From Macrotrachela quadricornifera (Eukaryota; Rotifera; Eurotatoria; Philodinida; Philodinidae), in NCBI GenBank assembly GCA_022393335.1, contig JAJEKB010021120.1, forward strand, positions 1 to 64,000: a stretch of 64,000 nt of DNA. The letters run 5' to 3'. The notes below the pieces were generated by a model, which saw only the letters and a list, made by a program, of their open reading frames with translations, ran no database searches and was not told where the DNA came from. This document shows positions 11,450 through 25,478 of this stretch, in pieces. A program made the translations under genes and the position numbers. Positions within the stretch are counted from its first letter, which is position 1, and every line of letters begins with the position of its first letter.

Positions 11450-14400
11450 ATGACCGATAAACAAGAATCGGCTATTAGTGATCCTGGTGCTACTTTACAG
11501 AATTTTTCTAATCGTCAAGACTCTTCTTTTCAATATGGTGATCCACCAAAATATCAAACTGATGTAAATATATTATAGCAAGAATATTAAAATAGAAATT
11601 ATATATACTTCTATTTGTAGAATGCATCAAAATCAATCACTGAAAATAAAGAGAAAAATGAACAAATAGCAGCTTTTGAAGATGATCCTTATGATATGGA
11701 AGAAGTAAGAATTGGAAATATATTTAATCATAATGAAAAATTAGTTTTAAATTAAAATAATGATATACTTAGTTACAAATCTTTAGCTATTAATTAGGAG
11801 ATCATAAATTCTTTTGGTAGTTACATATGATTTAATGATAAAGAATTTAGTAAATTATGAAAATTGATTTTAGCATAGATTTTAATGTAATCATCTTTCG
11901 ATCGATAATACTAGCATAGTATATTTCTTTGCAATCTAACGATGATAGTAATATATAAGAAACAATTCAAGTTTAACGTACTGAAAAAATTTCTGACGAC
12001 TGATTGTCTTAGAAAAATATGCAAAAGAATAAATGAAATAGATTTGTTCGGTAGTAGCTGATGATAATGAGAATCCAAGTATTCTGATTTAAAACCAAGA
12101 TTTATTAATAAAACTTAGCTTAAATAAAAAACTGCATATTGATATTTATTTTTTCATACTTCTGAACTTTGAGGTATCATTATTTATCTTTAAACTTATT
12201 TTCAATAATTATATTGGTTATTTTTTAGGCAGATAAAAAATTTCTTGAAGCAAAACCAACATGTTTTCTTGTTCTTGGTAAACCAGGTGTTGGTAAAACA
12301 ATTTTAGCAAGAAAATTAGCCGATGATTGGCATGCTGAACTTATTAATAGTAAATTATATTATTCATTTTTTAAAATATATTCTTTTATTTTCTAGTTGC
12401 CGATCTTATTACATCAAATATAAAACAAAAAACTGAAATTGGTATGCATGCACGTGATTTACTTGTACGTGGTGAAGCTGTACCTGATCAAATGGTTGCA
12501 CGAATGTTAGATATAAAAATGCGTTCACCTGAAGTAGCACATCATGGTTTGTATTATTAAAAATAATTTCTTGTTTTTTTTTTGTATATTGTTAATATTC
12601 ATTTTTATAAAAAGGCTATATTTTGGATGGATTTCCAGTAATGGATGAAAATTTAATGAAATTACGTGATCAAATGGAATCTATGAAAAATTGGCCATTA
12701 CCACCTGATTATGTTATTAATATTCGTATACCTGATAATGATTTAATTAATAGACGACAAGGACAAAAAATTGATCCTATGACTGGTACAATATATATTA
12801 AAGAACAATATGCACCTACACCTGTTGAAAAAGTAGTAAGTTATCTATTTATTTGATCGTTTATAAAAGGATTGAAAAAATATTTTTAGGCTGGTAAACA
12901 ACAAACAGATGATGATGAAGAAAGTGATATTAATGAAGATGATGATGATGATGAAGAAGGAGAAGAAGAAGAACAAGTAGCCGTATGTATCATATAAAAA
13001 ACAAACATAAAAAAATCTTTTTTTTAAATTTAAAGGATGAATTTTTTGCACCAGTACCATCAGAAATTGTTGAAAGATTAGTAATTCGACCTGAAGATAT
13101 GATGCCTGATGTTTCTGATAGTATACAATTATTTAAAGATCAATTATTAAGAATGCTTGAAGAATATATGGCCAGTTTACCACAATCATATTTAATTGAA
13201 CTTGATGGAAATATGTCACCAACAATTCTTTTTGAACAATTACTTGAACGTCTTAATGCATATGCTATAAGACGAGCAGCACTTGTTCAAAGATTTTTTC
13301 CACCAGAAGAAGAAGAAGAAGAAATTCCACATGAAACAAATGAAATGGGTAGAAATTTATACATTATAATATGAAAGAATATTTAGAAAAAGAAAATTTT
13401 GCTTTTATATATTATAGATGATGAAGAAGAAGAAGGTGAAAAAGCAGTTCGTGGTGATGCTCCTCGTGGTGAAGAAGCTGCACCTATTGATGAAATGGAA
13501 ACAGAAGAATTAATGCTTTCATTAACAGGTTCTAATGCTCTATCAAATAAATATAAATGGCAAAGAAGTCGATGGTTACGTCTTGATCCAGTTGCTCTTA
13601 AACAAGGAAATCGTGTACCTGGTCGCCAAGATTTAGCTGTGCAGTATGTTAATATATTTCATATTAAAAAATCTAGAAAAAAATAAATAAATATTATTTT
13701 TATAGTTTTATGGATAAAATATTTGTTCTTTCAAGTAAAGAATCATTAAAAGAATTTCAAAAAAATCCTCGCCGTTATATAACTCAACCTCGACCACCAT
13801 GTAAACTTTTTCTTTATGGTCCTCGAGCTTCTGGTGTCGAACAATTAGCACAAGAAATTGCTAAAAAATATAATGCAACAGTAAGTTAAACAAAAACGAT
13901 TGAATATAATATATTTAATTTAAAACAAATATATAAAAAGGTCATTGATATGGTAACATATTCTCAAGGAAAAATGGATGAACTTCGTCAACAATATATT
14001 GAAAGTATACGTCATGAAGTTCAACAAACTACTATTGAAAAATTACAACAACAAGCTGATGCTGAAGCTGCAGGTTAGAATAAATATAAATAAAAATATT
14101 TTTAGCTTTCTTTTTTCCTATTTAAAAGAAAAATTAGCTAGAGAACCAACACCACCAAAACCAGAAATTAAAACACATGAAGAACCTGAACCATCAAATA
14201 GAGAAGATATGGAAACAACAACTGATCCAAATGATTTTGAACAAACAGAAAAAGTTCCTAATCCTGATGAAGAAGAAGATCAACAGCAACAACAACAACA
14301 ACAAACACCAGGCGAACCTTCATCACCATCAGCCGCACCTTCACCACCACCAGCTGTTCCTTCATCTCCATCACCGCTAGCTGCTCCCTCACCTCCACCA

Positions 14401-17400
14401 CCACCTGCTGAAGTACCACAAGAAGATCTTCGTGGTTTAGGTCCTGAAGATGCACAAATACAAGCTGAACCTATTGAACAAATAACAGCTGATCATCCTG
14501 AAGTTAAAAAGGCTGTTGAACAAGCAACTGAAGAAGCTCGTAATGCAACTATTAATATTCCCGCTGATGTTTATGCTGAATTAATGCATAAAGCTATTCA
14601 AAAAATTGAACAAGAACAACGAGAAAAAGATCCTAATGGACCTTTGTAAATAATATTCATTTTCGTTTTTTTTTCTTTCTTGTTAATTTATTTTATTTCT
14701 TAGATTTGGTAATTGGATTTTTGTTAATTTTCCATATGATAATGAAATTTGGACAATATTAAATGAAAAAAATATTCAACCAGATGATATTCTTGTTTTA
14801 CAAGATAGTAGTTCACAATTAGAAGCATTACAGAAACGTTGGTATAAAGCAAATAGAACAGAAGTTGATAAAGAAATTCGTGAACGTGAAGAACGTGAAG
14901 CAAATGAACGAAGAATTCGAGATGAAGAACAAAAGTAATATAAAAGTTTATAAGTTAATATAAAAAAAAGAAAGATATATTTTTTTCTCAAATAATTATA
15001 GACGACGAATGGAAGAAATGAAATTAATTGCTGAAAAAGAACGAAATGAACGTTTAGCTGAACGTCAAAAAAGAATTGATGAGGGTTTACCAGTTGAAGA
15101 TGAAGATGATGCAGCTGAAAAAGGTTTAAGAATGAATTTTCTTATCTTTTTTTTTTGTAAATTCTATATATATAGAAATGGAACAAGTTATAATTGATCA
15201 TCAAAATTATGAACCAAAAAAAGAAGATTTTATTGATAAAATTCCAGAAACAATACCAGAAGGTAATTTTAAGATAACTATCGTACAAAAAAAGAAATAG
15301 ATTCAATCTAATATTGATACCAATTATTATTGTATATTATGTATTTATTTGGATTCATACAAAACATTAGTATAATTGATTTCATATAAATACATAATAT
15401 TGAAAAATAGGAGTGAAATCGTAAATGAAGCCAACTCAATCCACAATAGGCACCAAAATATCGATGTTATTGGTTTCCTACTACATAAATCAATTTGTTA
15501 GCAATAGTTTATTACATCGTTAAACTAAATCTAGATAGCAATCACTAAACACATACTGATATCAAAATAGATGGAAAGTTGCTGAACGTTCAGTTGATAA
15601 CGGTGAGACACGTCATCTCATTTTAGTTGTTCGAATAATGAGAAAATACTATTATTACTAAAAATCAATAACAGACTTAAAATTTGAGATTTTTTTACAT
15701 GTCTACCGAATTGTTATCATTCCCAATTTTAAGACAACTACTTGTTAATCTCATGGAATCTGTGCAGATTCCAATCTGATAAAATATAAACGACATAGTA
15801 TGTCACACTATTTTGTCATAGAACTATAATGACTCGGAGAGTGACTTGAGCTTACGAAGAATAAACAGAACGGCAGTTAATTTAAGTGCTATTTACTCAA
15901 TCTCTTTGACTATTCTCTTATTTCCTATTATGAAGATATTTTGAGATTGTATGATTGCTTATAAAGTATGCACATGTGTTCTAAAAAAGTTTATTTTAAT
16001 GACGATTGTCTTGTAAACAAGACAATGTTTTGTGAAACGAACTGTTCCTAAGTATATTGTATCTGCCCAAACTTCCAGACTGGCAAGGAAAGATGCTTTT
16101 CAGAATGTCTTGCACATTACAACTGAAATTTAGGCAACTAGTATATATCTAGTGAGATATGATTTGATTTGACATTATGTGCGTATATGTTACTCTATGA
16201 CAATCATATAAACAGATTTGAGAAAGAATTTTTGTATTTATGTTTAGAGGATGAATCAATTAGTAAAGAACCTGACAAAGATAAATCAAGTAGTATGTAT
16301 TATTATAATAATTTTTATTTAATAAAATCAATGAAATAAATAGTTGCTTCAGCTGCTGATCATCATCGTGCTCCACCATCAATATCACCAATACCATATG
16401 ATCAAGAAGTTTTACCACCAGCTGGTATTGAACGAGATACATTTGTTCAACAAGCTCGTAATGATATAACACGTATAAATGATTTAATGAAAATAATATC
16501 AAGTCTTTATAATCTTGAACCAATTTTTATCGAATTAATGAAAGAAGATGGAGAAAAAATAAAAACAAATGAAGAATTATTTCAAGAAGCATATGATGCA
16601 CTTGAAAGTATGTTTTATTTTTATTTATTTTTTTTTGTTTTAAATATTATTTTTTTAGAACAATTTAAATATACTGTACTTGAAAATGAAGGTACGGAAG
16701 AAGATGTTGATGAAGAAGAAGAAAATGAAAATGAAGATGAAGAAGGTGATGATGAAGAAAATGAAGAAGAAGAAGTTGATTTATTTAAACGTGATAAAAA
16801 AAAACATCTTGGTGATACAAGTATCTATGATCCAGTTGGTTTATTTGAAAAAAATATTCTTTTACCTGGCAAACCAGATTTTTTTCTTTCATATAATTCA
16901 AAAACATATCGTTTTGCTAATGAAGATAATCGAAATACATTTTTACAAACACCACTTAAATACATTCCAATTAATAAACCACCAACAGTAATTAATAATA
17001 TATTGAAATAAATTATTAAATCTTTTTTTCTTTTTAAGTTACCTTCAATGAGAATAGTTCTTATTGGATCAGAAGGTGTTGGTAAAAGTTTACATGGACG
17101 TGAATTAGCTATGAAATATAATACATTTCATATAAAATTTCGTGATCGTTTACAAGAATTAATAATTAGTAAAACTAAAATGAAAATTGGACCAGAATAT
17201 AATGAACTAAAAGATGATGTTGATGCGTAAGAATTAACGAAAAAAAAAATTAAATGAAACAAATTTAATATAATTTGTTTTAGTGAAGAAGAAGAACAAA
17301 AATCAGAAAAACAAACTGAAGAAGTAAATAAAATGAAGATTTTAATTTATAATTATTTTTTGTTTTCTAGAGTGAAGAAATAGCAACTGAAGAAGAAGAA

Positions 17401-20400
17401 AATATTAAAGCATATTTACAAGATGGTGAACCATTACCAGCAGAAATTCTTGATAAAATTGTTAAACCATGGTGGACTGAAGAACCATATCGTTCACGTG
17501 GTATTGTTCTTGAAGGTTTTCCATCAACAGAAGATGAAACTGTCTATATGATTGAAAATCAATTAATACCAGATATTGTTATACAACTTGATGCAGAAAG
17601 TAAAGATATATTAAAACGAATATTACCAAAACGTATGGAACAATGGACAAAAAAAATGCAATTAAGAAAAGAAAAACGAATGAGAAATAAGGCAAAAAAA
17701 GATCGTGATAAGGTTGATTAAAAAGAAAATATTAAAAAAACCCTTTTTTTTATATCAAAAAATTTATTATTTTATAGAAAAAAGCAATGGATGAACGACG
17801 AGCTGAATTAATACTTGAAAGAGAAAAACGTATTGAAGCAGTAAGAAAATGATTAAGAAATATGAAATTATTGATTCATTATTTTGTTTTTTTTATTTAG
17901 GGTGAAACAGTTGAAGATGATGAAATCGAACAAACATTAGCTAGTGAATTTCAGGTATAGACTTTTATTCGATCAATTCATTATGAGTAAAATCTTTTGA
18001 ACCTTATTTATTGATTACTCGAAATTAAAAATCCAAATATCTAGTAAACATAGTGTCGTTTATAAAAAAAAAACCTTTAAAACAAGAAGATTCGTTTATA
18101 TCGTATGTCTATACAATTTAGCATAGTTTTAAAAGTAAGTTAAAATAATTATAATTCAAAGTGGTATATGAGAAATCTTATTGAACGATGTTATGATAGT
18201 ATTATAAATGCTATGCAATACTTAGATGGTTTATCATTCACAGTTATAACACGAAAAGAAATTATGGCACATCTGTTTGAGGTCTACTCGAATCCCAACA
18301 TGATTCTTCTACTAGCCATACATGGGAGACACTAAGTAGAATCAATCAGTAACAAAAATCGATTAGATTGACGCTGCAAATCAGATTTCAGTAAATTTCT
18401 TTTCTTATCAAGACGTTCGTTTCAGGAAAGTGTAATATATCTGAAAATATTTAGTCGCCAAAACATTCCTTTATTACAAGACAATCATTATTTCAATAAA
18501 AACATTTATAGATTAGACATTTTGAGGGTAAATGTTGATTTATTTTTGATTTCAATAGTTTTTTTTTTCGATATTTTTATGACCAGCTGAACTTATTCTT
18601 ATAACTTTATGTATAATTCATCTTGAATATTCTATGATGTTTTTAAATAGAATTTAAATAAGTTAGAGACGAAAAACTAGTATTTGATTTACATTAACTG
18701 TTCAATATTGCCATCGATAATCATAAGATTATTTTTCATAATTCTATATTATTTAGCTTGATGAAGAAGAAGGTGATGGAGTACAAGAAGATGAAGATAT
18801 TGATACAGCAAAAGGTCGTATTGGTGAAATGATTGAACAACAAGCTAATGATACAAAAGATAAAATCGAAGGTGTTAAAGTACGTTAAATTAATTTTAAT
18901 ATATAACAAGAAATAATTTTTATGTATTATTTTTATATTTTAGAAAGTCTTTCAAGAAGAATATGTTCCATATACAATAGTTAATGCATCAGATAAACCA
19001 CGTTATGTTAAAAATCGTCTTACTAAAAAACTTGAACGACATATAACCTTACGTCAAAATTTATTTGAACGTATTTATCCAATAAAACCTCAATTAGCAC
19101 AAAAATTAATTGATATTGGTTATTTACATTATTCAAAATTTGGAAAGTTTTGTCCTGTATCTGTATGTAGTTTTTTTTTATCTATTCTTTCTTTTTTGTA
19201 TTCTTTATAATTAAAAATTCTATAGTTACATAATGGTGAAAGTTTTCCGCCAGCATTTGGACCAGATAAACAACCACGTACAGTTGTCTATCGAAAATAT
19301 GTTTATTATTTATCTGATGATGAAGCACGAAATGAATTCATTAAAAATCCAATGTTTTATATACGGCAAGCATCACCAAAATCTCTTATACCAGCTAAAA
19401 TTGCTATTGTTGGACCACCAAAATCTGGCAAAACAACTGGTTTGTTATTTAATATATATTAAATTAATTCATATAAATATTTCTTTGTTTATTAAATAGT
19501 TGCTAAACGTGTTGTTCAAGAAATAGGATGTGTTCGTATATCATTAGTAAGTTTAATTGAATGATAAATTTAACTAAATAATAAACTCATATTTCTTCTT
19601 ATTAGGGAGATGCTGTTCGATATATATTAGAAAAACAACGTCATACAGTTCTTGGTGAAGAAATGCAAGCATTACTTTTAAAAGGTAGCGATATATTACC
19701 TGAAACAGCAATTCGCTGTTTAGAAATCATACTTATGAATGCTAAATGTCAAACACGAGGGTAAAATAAAGCTATTTAATTTATTTAATTATTTTTTTTT
19801 ATTGTCTATTTTTTAGTTTTATTCTTGATGGTTTTCCTTTAACAAAAAAACATGTTGAATTACTTTCGGAAAAAGGTATTATTCCATATAAATTATTTGA
19901 ATTAGAATGTGATATAACTGAATGTACAATACGAGCTATGAAAGATCGTAGTGATCCAAGGTAAAATCATGTTTTGTACAAAAAAAAATCAAATTTTTCT
20001 TTTTTCTTTTTTTTAGTCGTCAATTTCCATTACCTGATAGTCCAGAAGCTATATCATATAAATATGCTAATTATCAACATGAAATTTCACCTGTACGTCA
20101 ATGGTATACAGACGAACATAAAAATTGGATGACTATTAATGGAAAAAATAATAAATGGTTTATATGGGATAAAATTGCACAAGAAATATCGAATGTAACA
20201 AAAAAAATTCAAAATTATATTGAAAGAAAATCATTAACTAAAGCAGCTAGTATTGCTGATTTATGTGTTTTACCACAAGAATTATTAAATCGTTTGGGAG
20301 AATATGAACATTATTGTCCAGTATCATTAACATTACGTGATGAACTTGTTGATTGTTCCGCTACTACAAAAACCGATTATGTTGCTGAATATCGAGGTAA

Positions 20401-21382
20401 ATATAAGTAGTTATTCAATAAGATAAAGTATTAGATAGACATGTTTATTTTACAATGATTTTCATTGTGATATGAAATTTTGATATAGAAATAAATTTTT
20501 TATGTTAAAATTTGTTTTGAATTTTCTTAGGACGATACTATCGTATGGCTGGACCCAAAGAACTTGAACAATTTTTGAATGATCCTGAACGTTTTGCTCC
20601 GGTTGAACCTCATAAATTACCACCACCAACAAATCGTCGACCACATCGACGAACTGAAGCAGAAGCAAAAGCTATGTTTCCAAAACCTATCGAATTCGCT
20701 AGTTATTGTCCAGTAACTTATCTTGATGGTGGTAAAAGGTATATATATATCTAAATATTCTAATAAATTATCTATTATATTTTTATTCAATTTTAGATAT
20801 GAATATCTTGTTCTTGGACAACAAGCATTTGCTGTTGAATATCGTGATAAATTATATTTTCTATTAGATGAAGAAGCACGAGAAAAATTTATGAGGTTTA
20901 ATTTTTTATTTTTCAAATTTGATTTATCTATCTTTTTATTTTGCTTATGTAGACAACCAGAAAAATATTGGAATATTCGATTACCAAATAAACTTCCTCC
21001 ACCAAAAACTGCAATTGATTTACTTAATTTACCATGTCTTGGTTATCTTGAACAAACAGTTGCAACAGCAATTATAAAAAGTTTAACAGCTACTGGAAAT
21101 TTTAAACCAAAATTTCCATTTTTATCTATTCAATCATCAGCATTAATTTATTTGGCTTATCATCTTAAAGCATATAATTCCAGAAGTTCAGATTATATAC
21201 GTCGAAAATTTCGTAGAAAATTATATATATTTGAAGAACAATGCGAACTTATTAGTTATTTAGCTGAAAAAACCACAATGCGTTATAAAGAACCAGGTAA
21301 ACGATCAGCAGATTATAATGTGAAATATGAAACATTTTTTGCTTTACAACATAATGTGCCTACTTTAAATTGGTTAACATAA
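11450..21382 (+). CDS. AK9: Adenylate kinase 9, multi-domain nucleoside mono/diphosphate kinase
   Basis: I could join 32 exons in frame from ATG 11450 to TAA 21380-21382; nearly all introns are 45-75 bases, the exceptions being the second (about 520), one before 16248 (about 985) and one before 18757 (about 800). AK9 has tandem adenylate-kinase-like domains and transfers phosphate between nucleotides; in vertebrates it is linked to motile cilia. Domain 1: FLVLGKPGVGKTILARKLA with GYILDGFPV. Domain 2: FLYGPRASGVEQLAQEIA, where the P-loop Lys is missing. Domain 3: RIVLIGSEGVGKSLHGRELA with GIVLEGFPS. Domain 4: AIVGPPKSGKTTVAKRV with GFILDGFPL. The C-terminus (YCPVSL..., YCPVTY..., LPGYLEQ-like LGYLEQTVATAII, KFPFLS) matches human AK9 through its last residues. 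Acidic, Pro-rich and poly-Gln linkers (for example 14281-14410) separate the domains. It converges with the PP2C-like gene, stops 125 bases apart. Confidence 0.93.
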
Positions 21383-21507
21383 AGAATGTTTTTTCTTTTT
21401 TTTTTTGATTATAGTTTTATGCCTTAATAAAACCTTATTTTTACTCTAATATATATATATTGTGAAATGTTTTTTTTTTTATTATTTTGAACAAAACAAA
21501 GTAAATT

Positions 21508-24214
21508 TTAAATTGCTGCACCAGGTAATAAAAGACAAATAACACTAATATTTGATTTTGATTGTGCTAAAAGTGCAGCAGAAACAAGTCGTTCAGCAAT
21601 TGTTTGAGCTAATTCTAAACGAAGACGATGTTGAGCTGAAAGTGAATTCCATATATCTTGATGAATTTCATCTTCTGAACATTGTACACCACGATTACGA
21701 GTTAATAATAAATTCATTTTGCCATCATCATTTTCTTTTTCTTCTTCTATTAAATATAATATTTCATTCATACAAGTAAGAATTTCATCATCATCATTTG
21801 TTAAATAAGGTGTAATAGGTGATTTTCCATATTTTTCAAGAACAGATTGAAGTGCTGTATGAATACGACTAGGTGCTGGTATATGATGAGCTGGTAAACA
21901 CTATTAAATAGAAAAATAATTACAGGAAAATCTTCTATAATGGAGAATTCGTAATCTTATAAAGCAATTTCTGATAAAATTGACATCTGAATAGTGAATA
22001 CTTTTATATTGCTTATGAATCGGAAAAAATGGTATATTACAAAAAGAAATACGAATTTACGCAAGTAGCTGAGTGATATATTTTGGTATAGCTTTCATAA
22101 CGTTCGTTTGAAATACGAAAATTTTTCAAATTTTTAAATTCCTAACAAAACACATAGATTCTTTTGGAAAGTCCGACAAATGTCAACTATAGAGAGGTTT
22201 TACTGTATATTAAAAAGAAACAAAACTTACTTGTGTAACAATATCAACAACAACATCATAACGAAGTACTTGCCAAAGACCTTCAGTAGCTAATATAATA
22301 CATTCTAATGTTGGATCAATTTTATATGTCCAAAAATAAGGTGAATTAATAACAGATTTTTTAATATCTTTATCACCATGATTACCCAATCCACGAGTTG
22401 TTTCAAATACACCAGTAATTAAATCATTTTCACTTATTTTAATACCTAAATAATAATTAATATATAAATTCTCTTCTTTTAAATAGAAAATTTTTACCTG
22501 TTTCTAATATTCTTTCATGTTCACGTTTATTATTTAATGTATGTTTTTGTGACATTAAAATAGCTTCACCAGATCGAATACCTAATGCTTCAACATTTCC
22601 TAAAAAAATTAAAAAAAAGAAACCATTTATTTTTATGATAAAAAATAAAAACAAATAAATTTTACCACAATTAGCAACATGTATATGACCAAGAATAATC
22701 GGAGATTTTTCTTCATTATCATCATCTTTTTCAAAATCAATTAATAAATCTTCAATTTTATCATTAACTACAATTACAGCTGTTAATGCTGATGTACCAC
22801 TCCAACGAACACTTGATGTTTCATTAATACCACGTGATAAAAGATGATCCATTTTTAAATAAGCCAAACGACATACATCACCCATCTCTTTTATATTACT
22901 TTCCTTATTTAATGGATCAATCATACGTGTATAAAGACGATTTATAAGAGCTTCTTCAGCTTCAGAACTATTCATATCAGGTATTAATTTCGACATTTCT
23001 AATAAAATAGCTTCATGAAGATGTTCTCGACATAATGAACTAGCTGCTTTTCCATTATAACCATCAAATAAACCAAGATAAGCAAATTTTTCATTACCAC
23101 CTAAAATTAAACAATATATTTTGATAAAATAATAAAAAGAAAATAAATTTTTTTCGTGAGGTTATTAAATCATTAAAATTCTGCTTTTATGATGAACGTA
23201 CTTTTTTTTATACAACTATTCAAGATAGTAATTTTAATAATTACTATATGTACTAATATAATCATAAAGCAGAATCTATTTTATACAAATAAATACAAGC
23301 ATAAAGCATAAGAAGAAGATAGCAAGTGATGCATACTTATTTTATATAATGTTAACGACACGCAAGTGCGCCAGATTTTTATAAAGAAGATAGTGTGTAC
23401 ATTAATATAAATATAATATTGAATCTAATAGTTAGATAAAAAAAAAAAGAAAGAAATTCTTCTTCTTCTTTTTGTTATTCATATCATTTTCATACCAAAA
23501 CAATCAATAAATCTCATTGTATCTTCCATATGAATTTTATATTGCTTATTTTGACTAGTACACATACCAATACTTAGAAAAAGTCGATTACGTGGTGTAA
23601 AACTTAAACCTAAATTAATCCATAATATTATTTATAAATAAATAAAAATAAACTTACCTTGTACATGTGATGCTTCACGATTATCATATATACATTCATT
23701 ATCTCCATAATAGTATGGTTCAATAGTTCTTTTTAAAATTTGAAATGTATCATTAATTGTTTTAACATATTTTAAATAAGATTCTTCCGATATATTTAAA
23801 CGTTGCATACGTTGTATAAGTAAATCACGTCGTTTAAGTAATATATCCATTGTAGTAGGAATTTCCTTTTATATAAAATATATATTTATAATTAAAATAA
23901 AATCGAAATTCATTTTTTTCTTTTTACTTTAAATTTAAATAATTTTAATGCATTATGATAATTTGTATGTGTTGCTAATTCACTAATATTTAAAAAACAT
24001 TTACATAATTCACATAATACAGTTATATCTGGTTTTGTACGATCGATTATATGACCAAGAGGACAAATCGCTAGAGGAAAAATAAATAATTTAAAGATTA
24101 AATGTTTTTTTTGTAAAGGAAATTCTCACTATGACCACGTTGAGTTGGTGTTGAAGAAAAATAATGAAGTGATTCTTCATTTTGTAATCTTGAATCTGAA
24201 TTTAACTCAAACAT
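21508..24214 (-). CDS. PP2D1: PP2C-like domain protein, probable pseudophosphatase (PP2D1-like)
   Basis: Eight exons (24130..24214, 23928..24070, 23658..23865, 23496..23609, 22666..23100, 22498..22599, 22231..22445, 21508..21900) sum to exactly 565 codons including stop. A C2H2-like finger sits near residue 45 (CELCKCFLNI...H...H). The PP2C fold follows: YLGLFDGYNGKAAS, WSGTSALTAVIV, HIHVANCGNVEALGI, LATEGLWQVL and SNISVICLLLP. True PP2C enzymes have DGHGG, a metal-binding Asp in SDGLWD, and DN before the last strand. Here they read DGYNG, TEGLW and SN, so two metal Asp are replaced and catalysis is unlikely. The overall order fits vertebrate PP2D1; a divergent TAB1-like protein is the alternative. 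The ATG is two bases after a TTTTTTTTTCAG acceptor and 87 bases after the CDA stop. Confidence 0.75.
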
Positions 24215-24301
24215 TTCTGAAAAAAAAATATATATATAGAAATAAATAAAAGTTTCTCATTAGTTGTTTAACAAATTTATTAAAAAGAAAAAAAAAATCA
24301 T

Positions 24302-25165
<864 letters not shown>

Positions 25166-25478
25166 TTTTACTTGTGAATGAATGTGAATAAATCAATAAA
25201 ATATATGTACATATCGATAAATACAACCGCCAGGAAAAGATTATTTATATATGCCTATATATATATTTATTTATATATGTATCGCTGCGTGCAAATAAAA
25301 ACATATCTTCGAAAAGAAAAATGAAGATAAATACGGCGGATACTTATCACATAAAGGAAAAAAAAAATAAAATTGAAAATAATTGACACTCTTAACTAGA
25401 AATCAATAGACTAGATAAAGACGAGATAAGAAAAAATATGCACAAAATGTCGAATGTTTTTTTTTTTGAAAATAGAAA

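Noticed and set aside
14177..14455. Open frames on both strands inside AK9 exon 11
   Set aside because: They are alternative readings of the Gln/Pro-rich linker; the AK9 frame explains the region and splices correctly.
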